Source: JAJQBJ01 sp964387095 (GTDB taxonomy: Bacteria; Bacillota; Clostridia; Oscillospirales; Oscillospiraceae). Taken from it: a DNA stretch of 9,456 nucleotides. The notes beneath the pieces are model-generated. The model ran no database searches, was not told the origin of the DNA, and saw only the letters and a program-made list of their open reading frames with translations. The position numbers were made by a program, and so were the translations under genes. Positions within the stretch are counted from its first letter, which is position 1, and each line of letters begins with the position of its first letter. Positions 1 to 5,519 of the stretch are shown in pieces. The stretch covers positions 1-9,456 of the forward strand of contig CAYLVH010000074.1 in assembly GCA_964387095.1 (NCBI GenBank). The letters run 5' to 3'.

Positions 1-57
1 CACTTTGTTCAGCTTTGTTGCAAAAATTGATTTCCGTGTATTTGTCATAACACCCAC

Positions 58-86
58 TTGCATCCCTGTCAATATGCGGTTATAAT
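58..86 (+). promoter_or_regulatory. Sigma-A-type promoter of the Rrf2/phospholipase operon
   Basis: A TTGCAT -35 (58-63) and a perfect TATAAT -10 (81-86) are separated by exactly 17 bases, which matches the housekeeping promoter of Firmicutes. Transcription would start near 93, giving a short leader before the regulator's ATG at 120. Rrf2 proteins commonly repress their own promoter, so an operator would be expected to overlap this site, but I see no clean palindrome. Confidence 0.75.
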
Positions 87-119
87 ATTTCTTACATCGA
101 CATGAGAGAGGACATACCT

Positions 120-614
120 ATGAAATATCCAACCAAATTAAGCGATGCGGTCCACATCCTGGCTTTCCTCGCCCTGCACCCGGGAGCAAACCTGACCAGT
201 GAGCGGATCTCGGAGAGCGTCCAGACAAACCCCGCCTATATCCGCCAGCTTATGTCCGCCTTGCGCAAGGGGGGGCTGCTCACGAGCGTCAAGGGACATC
301 CCCGGCCCGCCTTGGCCCGGGAACCTGCGCAGATTACACTGCTGGATGCCTACCGCGCCGTGGAGGGTGACAAACCCATCCTGCATCAGGACACCCACAC
401 CAACCCAGCCTGCGGCGTAGGAGTGAATATCCAGTTGGTTCTGGCAGACTGCTACCGGGAAGTGCAGGAGAGCGCGGAAAAAAATGCAGGAGATCACCTT
501 AGCGGAGATCCTAGCGCGGTATTACCGAAAGTTGGAACAAGGCCAGACATTACAAGCAAACTAAGAAGGAGATGTCATTTACGAAAGAGCAAAAAAAGAT
601 TGGGCTGGTCCTAG
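120..614 (+). CDS. Rrf2-family transcriptional regulator with a frameshifted C-terminus
   Basis: This is a small DNA-binding regulator. Residues 1-65 carry the Rrf2 winged-helix layout (MKYPTKLSDAVHILAFLAL, a helix-turn-helix around NPAYIRQLMSALRKGGLL, then a wing). A linker with ITLLDAYRAVEG and a region around NPACGVGVNIQ follow. Only one Cys lies there, so the three-Cys iron-sulfur set of IscR/NsrR is absent and the protein is closer to YwnA-type members. The ATG at 120 is preferred over the ATG at 102 because GAGAGG (106-111) sits 8 bases before it and MKYPTKLSDA is a typical family start. At 478-484 there is a run of seven A. Reading past it with one A fewer gives KMQEITLAEILARYYRKLEQ and a stop at 562-564, a normal Rrf2 tail and about 147 residues in total. 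As written, the frame instead ends in a basic tail at 614 inside the next gene. The DNA-binding part is intact. Whether the shift is a mutation or a sequencing error cannot be told here. Confidence 0.85.
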   Translation: MKYPTKLSDAVHILAFLALHPGANLTSERISESVQTNPAYIRQLMSALRKGGLLTSVKGHPRPALAREPAQITLLDAYRAVEGDKPILHQDTHTNPACGVGVNIQLVLADCYREVQESAEKNAGDHLSGDPSAVLPKVGTRPDITSKLRRRCHLRKSKKRLGWS

Positions 615-1447
615 AAGGCGGCGGCATGAAGTGCGCCTACAATGCTGCAATTCTGGACTGTTTTCTGGATGAGGGAGTTACTTTTGATTACTGCATCGGT
701 GTTTCAGCAGGTTCCGGGAATCTGGTGTCCTATCTGGCCGGGCAGCGAGAGCGTAATCTGCGCTTTTTTACGGAACATATCCATGACCCGGAATATTTCG
801 GGATCAAAAGCCTGCTGAAAACCGGCGACCTGTTCGGCATTCAACATATTTATGGTGACTTGACACGGGCTGACGGAAAAGACCCGCTGGACTTTCCGGC
901 ATTTTTGAAAAATCCCACGGAATACGAAGCGGTGGTCACCAACGCTCTGACGGGCAAGCCGGAATACTTTGGAAAGGACGCTATGAAACAGGACGATTAC
1001 CGCCTGATCATGGCGTCCAGCGCTATCCCGGTGGCCTGTCATCCGGTGGAGCTGAATGGGGTGCCCTATTTTGACGGCGGCCTGGCGGACGCCATCCCCC
1101 TCCGCCGGGCGTTGGAAAAGGGATGTGACCGGCTTGTGGTGATCCTCTCCAAAAACCGGAATTATGTGCGGAAACCCCAAGGAATGCGCCTTTTATATCG
1201 GTGGGCCTGCCGCAAATACCCCAAGATCGTGGACGTGATCGAGCACCGTCACATTACATACAACGAAAATTTTAAGGAGGTATTTGCGCTGGAACAGGAC
1301 GGAAGTGCCTTTGTCTTAGCTCCCAGTGAGCCGCTTCACGTAAGCACCTATTCCATGAAAGAGGAGGCGGAACGGGAGTTATACGACCTGGGCCTGCGGG
1401 ACTTTGCCGCACAGAAGGAAAAACTGTTAAGCTTTCTATCCGCTTGA
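572..1447 (+). CDS. Patatin-like phospholipase (RssA/YjjU-like)
   Basis: This 291-residue serine hydrolase is predicted to release fatty acids from phospholipids or other acyl esters with a Ser-Asp dyad. It has the patatin glycine-rich oxyanion motif GGGMK (residues 16-20), the nucleophile elbow GVSAG with Ser45, the ASSAIP segment (149-153) and the catalytic DGG motif with Asp168 (YFDGGLADAIPL). The length matches bacterial single-domain patatins whose C-terminal extension follows the hydrolase fold. No signal peptide or membrane helix is seen, so it is probably cytoplasmic or peripheral. The start is odd: AAGGAG (566-571) touches the ATG at 572 with no spacer, yet no other usable in-frame start lies near. 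The gene probably shares the upstream promoter with the Rrf2 gene. In the frame-corrected reading the regulator stops at 564, which would favour translational coupling. The physiological substrate is unknown. Confidence 0.9.
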   Translation: MSFTKEQKKIGLVLEGGGMKCAYNAAILDCFLDEGVTFDYCIGVSAGSGNLVSYLAGQRERNLRFFTEHIHDPEYFGIKSLLKTGDLFGIQHIYGDLTRADGKDPLDFPAFLKNPTEYEAVVTNALTGKPEYFGKDAMKQDDYRLIMASSAIPVACHPVELNGVPYFDGGLADAIPLRRALEKGCDRLVVILSKNRNYVRKPQGMRLLYRWACRKYPKIVDVIEHRHITYNENFKEVFALEQDGSAFVLAPSEPLHVSTYSMKEEAERELYDLGLRDFAAQKEKLLSFLSA

Positions 1448-1484
1448 TCGGTCACATGAAGCAATAAAGGAAAAAGGAATCAAT

Positions 1485-1565
1485 ATGCGTAAAAAAGTGA
1501 AAATCAATGCACAAAGATATGTAGGCGGTTCCTGCTCACTTCAGGAGCCGCTTATATATCATTAG
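1485..1565 (+). CDS. 26-codon leader-like small ORF, unrecognised
   Basis: A short ORF begins at ATG 1485, with an AAGGAA ribosome site at 1474-1479, and ends at TAG 1563-1565. The peptide starts MRKKVKINAQRYVGG, so it is basic at the N-terminus, and has one Cys. Its second half is encoded by the arms of a long hairpin (1517-1559), and its stop codon touches the strong ribosome site of the next ORF. I do not recognise the peptide. The layout resembles a leader peptide coupled to a downstream gene, but chance cannot be excluded for an ORF this short. Confidence 0.35.
   Translation: MRKKVKINAQRYVGGSCSLQEPLIYH
1517..1559 (+). promoter_or_regulatory. 18-bp RNA hairpin, possible attenuator or terminator
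   Basis: Arms 1517-1534 and 1542-1559 pair over 18 continuous positions around a 7-base loop (CTCACTT). Three pairs are G-U wobbles in plus-strand RNA (1521/1555, 1524/1552, 1529/1547). They would be A-C mismatches in minus-strand RNA, so the stem fits a plus-strand transcript. The core is GC-rich (GGCGGTTCCTG with CAGGAGCCGC). A strong T-tract does not follow, only TTATATATC within the arm itself, so it may terminate the phospholipase transcript or act as a leader control element for the regulator downstream. Confidence 0.6.
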
Positions 1566-1578
1566 GGAGGTGGTTAGT

Positions 1579-1638
1579 GTGCGTGAAATAGAAATAATTG
1601 CAAGAATTACAGATGATAAGGTGATATCAGCGAAATAA
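1579..1638 (+). pseudogene. Frameshifted 5' end of the winged-helix regulator
   Basis: A GTG start at 1579 follows an excellent ribosome site, AGGGAGGTGG (1564-1573). It encodes MREIEIIARITDDKVISAK and stops at 1636-1638. One additional base near the AAA at 1633-1635 would carry the reading on as KITLMT into the next frame, which encodes a winged-helix domain. The strong start signal followed immediately by a stop suggests that this is the real N-terminus of the regulator at 1644-2162, cut off by a one-base deletion. An independent 19-residue peptide is the alternative. Confidence 0.45.
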
Positions 1639-1643
1639 CTCTG

Positions 1644-2162
1644 ATGACCTTATCTGAAGATGACTGCGGGAAGAAGCAAATCACTTCTACTACTCTGCTT
1701 TATCCCGGTTTGGAAATCCGGCTGCATCAGCGCCGGGTTTTGAAAGAAGGAATGGATGTATCTTTATCGAGATACGATGGTGTATTGACCTTTCCGGCCC
1801 GGCACCCTGGAACTTCCTTCAGCAAGGAGCAGATTTACGAGGAAGTCTGGCATGAAAACAGCGAAAGCTGCTTGAGCGCCATCTCAAATACTGTGAGCCG
1901 CATTCGGCAAAAAATTGAAACCGACAAAGATAACCCTATATATATATATGACAAAACAGAAGGCCAGCGGAGGATTTTCGGAACCTCCACTGGCTTTACT
2001 GTTTCTCCATATTTTGAGCAAGTTGATTTAGATGCTCTGCTAACGAGCGGGTTGATTTTGGCAAGGTATCTCTTACTTCCGGCGGACAGGAGAGATAACA
2101 TCGCAATCGGCACAATCGTCACCTCAATCATATTCTATCGTTCCGGCTATGAGCCGCAATAG
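1644..2162 (+). pseudogene. Degraded OmpR-type winged-helix DNA-binding regulator
   Basis: Roughly residues 20-110 resemble the DNA-binding domain of response regulators: LEIRLHQRRVLKEG, then ARHPGTSFSKEQIYEEVW, then the recognition helix region SAISNTVSRIRQKIE and DNPIYI. No receiver domain precedes it, so this was a stand-alone winged-helix protein. It looks damaged. The segment before ARHPG (LSRYDGVLTFP) is one residue short and altered against the usual pattern. The family ending after the NPIYI strand, normally a beta-hairpin with GxGY, is missing. Instead the frame runs through a TATATATATA stretch into a long hairpin (1954-2004) and then about 50 residues I do not recognise. The ATG at 1644 has no ribosome site, and the likely true start is the GTG at 1579 in another frame. 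The DNA-binding assignment is fairly sure; function today is doubtful. Confidence 0.6.
1954..2004. repeat. Long imperfect inverted repeat (hairpin)
   Basis: Arms 1954-1973 and 1984-2004 form 19 pairs with one C/A mismatch (1968/1989) and one bulged A (1998) around a 10-base loop. The inner core is GGCCAGCGGAGG against CCTCCACTGGC. It lies exactly where the winged-helix homology stops. It could be a bidirectional terminator from a former neighbour, or the stem of a small inserted element. No target-site duplication is obvious. Confidence 0.55.
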
Positions 2163-2210
2163 ATATTATTGAGCCGATTGTGAAAATTATATATATAGCA
2201 TATAGCCCCA

Positions 2211-2244
2211 CCTTGGTGAGTAAAAAAACGGTAACTTACCAAGG
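2211..2244. repeat. 11-bp inverted repeat next to the recombinase remnant
   Basis: CCTTGGTGAGT (2211-2221) pairs with ACTTACCAAGG (2234-2244), with one G-U wobble and a 12-base A-rich loop. It lies just past the 3' end of the minus-strand recombinase fragment. It could be that gene's former terminator or part of an element end, but no clear T-tract follows on either strand. Confidence 0.4.
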
Positions 2245-2251
2245 CGTCTTG

Positions 2252-2452
2252 TCATGGCTGAGTCATAGTTGCCGGATTGGAGGCAACTAGCCCGCCGTTC
2301 ATTTCTTCCTGCTGCTCTACCCATCCTTCAGTGACTTCAATTTCGAGCTTTAACCGTTTCTGCTCCGCCTCATAGTCGGCGAACATTTTCTTGTAACGCT
2401 CCTTGGGCAGATCACCCAGCACGAAATCCTCATAGAGCCGGGAGATCAGGTG
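2252..2452 (-). pseudogene. Fragment of a large serine recombinase (TnpX/TndX-like)
   Basis: The minus strand encodes LISRLYEDFVLGDLPKERYK followed by KMFADYEAEQKRLKLEIEV. This is the charged coiled-coil pattern found in the C-terminal half of large serine recombinases of clostridial transposons and integrative elements, usually written LYEDxVxGxLxxERFxxLxxxYExEQ. The catalytic N-terminal domain, the zinc-ribbon part and the usual C-terminal end are all absent. The frame leaves the homology around EEMN and stops at 2252-2254. Upstream (above 2452) the same frame continues briefly without recognisable sequence. This is a relic and cannot act as a recombinase. It is the best evidence that a mobile element once occupied this site. 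Confidence 0.65.
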
Positions 2453-2562
2453 CCCTATTGGATGACCCGACCAACAGGGATAGTGTTTATGGTGTGCTCG
2501 CCGTACTCATAGAATAATCAAGAGAAACTATGCCCAACACAGAAACGTAAAGTTCATCTTTC

Positions 2563-3018
2563 CTATTCGGTATAATACTGCGCCTGGGCGTTCCAGAGTT
2601 CATAATACTTGCCGTTCTCATCCGCAACCAGTTCTGCGTGGTTGCCAGCCGCACCGAACTCGGAGTTTTTTCTCCAATAAGCGCTGACCAGATTCTGCTG
2701 GTTATACATCCGAATATCCGCATTTCGGTTTTTCTTCAGCCCGATAAAGCCAAAGAAGCTAAAGAGGCGGTTCCCTTCCGTTGCCTCTTCAGACACACTT
2801 CCCCAGTAGGCCACCGCCTTTGCAGACAGATTGCCGGCAAGACGGCTGATCAGGATCATCATTGCAGCAAACACGATGATAAATACAGGATGATTCAATA
2901 TGGTGAGCCATCTGGCAGTTTCCGGTACTCGGGAAGTAAATAAGCTGACGGTCAAAGCGCTGCCGCTGATAATACCAGCTATGCTCCTGAGACCCGATTC
3001 ATAACAATCCACATACAA
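2563..3018 (-). pseudogene. Internally deleted ABC exporter (permease/ATPase fusion)
   Basis: About residues 1-115 look like part of the transmembrane domain of an ABC exporter, with two hydrophobic helices (around IAGIISGSALTVSLF and FIIVFAAMMILISRLAG) and the stretch NRNADIRMYNQQNLVSAYW. Straight after that, the frame reads NHAELVADENGKYYELWNAQ, the typical last 25 residues of an ABC exporter ATPase. Everything between is gone: the rest of the membrane domain, Walker A, the ABC signature, Walker B and the H-loop. The join lies near 2645-2665. The first codon given here is a TTG with an AGGAGG site 5 bases before it, but the frame is open further upstream to about 3075 and the true N-terminus is also missing. 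The product cannot hydrolyse ATP. Confidence 0.65.
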
Positions 3019-3154
3019 AGAATCCTCCTGTACCGACCATAAAGCACGAGCCGTACAGGCGGATATTGACGGGTTTCATCCAGTGGCTTCTTATTGAGGT
3101 AAGATCAAGAAAAATCCGTGGGAAGAAATTCCATTAACTGATTAGGAAAATCAT

Positions 3155-3298
3155 ATGAAGCTTGACCCTGTGACCATGATTTACAATTTGGCGGATACTT
3201 TTTATCGGATAAATTGGGAACCCTACTATGGTGGCAGCGGTTTCCCTTGGGGCTCGCAATGGAAAAAGTATCAAAAACGCGGCTCTTTTAGCGTGTAG
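3155..3298 (+). pseudogene. MATE efflux transporter fragment, frameshifted
   Basis: The ORF MKLDPVTMIYNLADTFYR has the VxxIYNLADTF signature of the first helix of MATE (NorM/DinF-like) multidrug exporters. The next part of that family, IGxIGNPTMVAAVSL, is present in a different frame (from 3204), after a length change in the T-run at 3199-3203, and is interrupted by a TAA at 3210-3212. Homology fades after VSL near 3248. Only about 25-30 residues are recognisable, so the family call is moderate, but the two frames read one after the other make chance unlikely. Confidence 0.45.
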
Positions 3299-3633
3299 GG
3301 CGGCGCAGCGGTAACCCTGTCGTTTTTCCTGGCGACCTATTTGATCCGCACCCCCTCTCCATTTCCACGGCATCATTTGGACGCAGCCTTTGGTGGAGAT
3401 TCTCATGCTGCCGTGCCGGTTTGTATTTCCTCACGCTTCAAGGGTGAAAGAAACACCAGGAAAAGGTCATAACCTTTAGATTGATACTAAAGAAATGAAA
3501 CCTTCTATCCGTGATTGAGATTTTGTACAATAGTCTTGAACTTAGGGATTTGAACAGGGCATCGGGCCATTACTTGGGTAGAAGAAACAGCTCCATGGAC
3601 AAGATTCAATAATAAACATTAGGGGGAAATTTT
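3299..3633. other. Intergenic stretch before the PTS operon
   Basis: No convincing gene is present. One plus-strand frame is open from 3299 to 3472 and begins with a short hydrophobic run (VTLSFFLATYLIR). It has no start codon or ribosome site and I do not recognise it, so it may be another relic. The stretch should hold the PTS promoter. The best -35-like hexamer is TTGATA (3481-3486), but no good -10 lies 16-18 bases after it. TACAAT (3526-3531) lacks a -35. I see no typical BglG/LicT antiterminator-binding sequence and no clear cre site. Confidence 0.4.
3462..3492 (+). promoter_or_regulatory. Overlapping inverted repeats, possible PTS operator
   Basis: AAAGGT (3462-3467) pairs with ACCTTT (3472-3477). 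CTTTAG (3474-3479) pairs with CTAAAG (3487-3492). The two stems share CTTT, so in RNA they exclude each other. The TTGATA -35-like hexamer is in the second loop. This could be an operator or a small RNA switch. The stems are only 6 bp, so chance is a real possibility. Confidence 0.3.
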
Positions 3634-5505
3634 ATGGACTACGCAACGACGGCAAAGCAGCTTCTGGAACGGCTGGGCGGGGAAAAGAACGTCACTAGTG
3701 TGACCCACTGCATGACTCGCCTCCGCTTTGTCTTAAACGATGAAAAGCGCGTCAGCGACGAACAGGTCAAGGCCATTCCCGGCGTAGTGGGCGTCATGAG
3801 AAAAGGGGGGCAATACCAGGTTATCATCGGCAATGAAGTTGCCAAGTGCTACAACGAACTGGTGAAATTAGGAAGATTCGGGGGCCAGGGTAAGAGCTCG
3901 GCTCCGGTCAAACGAGGCAACCCGGTCTCCGTGGTGCTAGATGCCATCTCAGGCAGCATGTCCCCGGTGATCCCCGCTATTATCGGTGCCGGTATGGTGC
4001 AGGTACTGAACATCATTCTGGGCTGGTTCCTACCTGCGGAAAACCCCACGATGCAGCTGTTCAGCGTCATCGGCAACACCGCCTTTTACTTCCTGCCCGT
4101 GTTGGTGGCCTTCTCCGCCGGACGGAAGTTCGGGGCCAATCCGTTTCTGGTCACTGCCGTGGTGGCCATTCTGATTCACCCAGATTTCATCTCTTTGACA
4201 GGCGACGGTATCAACTTCCTGGGCATCCCCGTCACCAACTTTGACTACTCCTCCAGTATCATCCCCGCCATCCTGACCGCCTGGGTGATGCGCTATATCG
4301 AGCGGCTGGTGGAAAAGATCACCCCCGCCTTCACCAAGAACTTCCTGAAGCCCATGCTGATCATTCTAATTTCCACCCCCATCGCCTTCCTGATCCTGGG
4401 GCCTCTGGGCTCCTTTGTGGGCAACGGACTGGCAGCGATACTGGTGTTCATTCAGTCCCATGTCAGCATCGCAGCCTATGTCATCATGGCGGCAGCCATG
4501 CCCTTCATCGTCATGACCGGCATGCACTGGGCCTTTATTCCGGTGGTTTTCGCCGCCTTGGAGACCCCCGCCGGTGAGACCCTCATGCTACCCGCCATGC
4601 TGATCAGCAACCTGGCCCAGGGCTCCGCCTGTCTGGCTGTGGCGGTCCGGTCCAAAAACAGCGGGCTGAAACAGATTGCCGCCTCCTCCAGCGTCTCGGC
4701 CTTGTTTGCAGGCGTCACCGAGCCCGGCCTGTACGGTGTCACCATGCCCCTGAAGCGTCCCCTGACCGCCGTTTGCATTTCCAGCGGTTTCACCGGGCTG
4801 GTCGCTGGTATCCTGAACGTGGCTGCCAGCTCCTTCACCTCTCCCTCACTGCTGGCCCTGCCCATCTTTGTCCACGCGCAGCGGGCCAACAACTTCGCAA
4901 TGGCGGCGATCTGCTCCGCTATTTCCATTGTCCTCTCCTTCGTCCTGACCTGGGTGCTGGGCTTTCAGGATCCTGCTGTCCCAGCGGAATCCGGTGATCC
5001 CGGCGCTTCCTCCCAGGAACTGCCCACCGGGGAGAATGCCATTCTGCCCGACAAAGCCCAGTCCATCGGCGCTCCTGTGGCCGGCCAAACCGCCTCCCTG
5101 GAGCAGGTGAAGGACGAGACCTTCTCCACCGGCATCCTGGGGGCGGGTATCGCTATCCTGCCCTCCGAGGGCAAAGTGTACGCCCCCTTTGACGGCACGG
5201 TGGAGAATCTTCCAGACAGCCATCATGCTCTGGGGCTGCTCTCCGTGAGCGGCGTGGAGCTGCTGATCCATGTGGGGCTGGAAACCGTGAATTTGAATGG
5301 AAAGCACTTTACCCCCTGCGTCAAAGAGGGGCAGGCGATCCACCGGGGGGATCTGCTGCTGGAATTTGACCTAGAGGCCATCGCGGAGGAGGGTTTTGAC
5401 ACCGTGACCCCTGTCATCATCACCAATACCGTCGATTTTGCACAGGTTCTTCCCGTGGCAGGCCAGCGGGTAAAGCCCCTGGATCCAGTCATTGAGACGA
5501 AATAA
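3634..5505 (+). CDS. bglF: PTS beta-glucoside-type transporter, EIIBCA
   Basis: This 623-residue membrane permease imports a beta-glucoside while phosphorylating it. Residues 1-80 are the IIB domain, with phosphocysteine Cys26 in HCMTRLRF. Residues about 100-445 are the IIC channel, with many hydrophobic helices, MTGMHWAFIPV (294-304) and the GVTEPGLYG signature (360-368). A Pro/Gly/Ala-rich linker covers about 446-495. Residues about 496-623 are a glucose-type IIA domain with the phospho-histidine His546 in ELLIHVGLETV and the supporting His531. The B-C-A order and full length match BglF/BglP; sucrose and trehalose relatives are possible, but the GH1 enzyme next door favours beta-glucosides. 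AGGGGG (3621-3626) lies 7 bases before the ATG. The gene after it starts 14 bases beyond its stop. All phosphorylation residues are present, so it should be functional. The exact sugar is unknown, and the symbol is by similarity. Confidence 0.93.
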   Translation: MDYATTAKQLLERLGGEKNVTSVTHCMTRLRFVLNDEKRVSDEQVKAIPGVVGVMRKGGQYQVIIGNEVAKCYNELVKLGRFGGQGKSSAPVKRGNPVSVVLDAISGSMSPVIPAIIGAGMVQVLNIILGWFLPAENPTMQLFSVIGNTAFYFLPVLVAFSAGRKFGANPFLVTAVVAILIHPDFISLTGDGINFLGIPVTNFDYSSSIIPAILTAWVMRYIERLVEKITPAFTKNFLKPMLIILISTPIAFLILGPLGSFVGNGLAAILVFIQSHVSIAAYVIMAAAMPFIVMTGMHWAFIPVVFAALETPAGETLMLPAMLISNLAQGSACLAVAVRSKNSGLKQIAASSSVSALFAGVTEPGLYGVTMPLKRPLTAVCISSGFTGLVAGILNVAASSFTSPSLLALPIFVHAQRANNFAMAAICSAISIVLSFVLTWVLGFQDPAVPAESGDPGASSQELPTGENAILPDKAQSIGAPVAGQTASLEQVKDETFSTGILGAGIAILPSEGKVYAPFDGTVENLPDSHHALGLLSVSGVELLIHVGLETVNLNGKHFTPCVKEGQAIHRGDLLLEFDLEAIAEEGFDTVTPVIITNTVDFAQVLPVAGQRVKPLDPVIETK

Positions 5506-5519
5506 AAGGAGTGGCGCAT

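Noticed and set aside
102..119. Upstream ATG at 102 as the Rrf2 start
   Set aside because: It overlaps the ribosome site of the ATG at 120 and adds MREDIP, which is not part of the family's usual N-terminus.
1935..1950. TATATATATA run as a microsatellite or promoter
   Set aside because: It is short and inside a degraded frame. No -35 hexamer is correctly spaced before it.
3134..3406. Minus-strand 90-codon ORF across the MATE remnant
   Set aside because: The plus strand carries the recognisable IYNLADTF and IGNPTMVAAVSL segments. The minus frame shows no family pattern.
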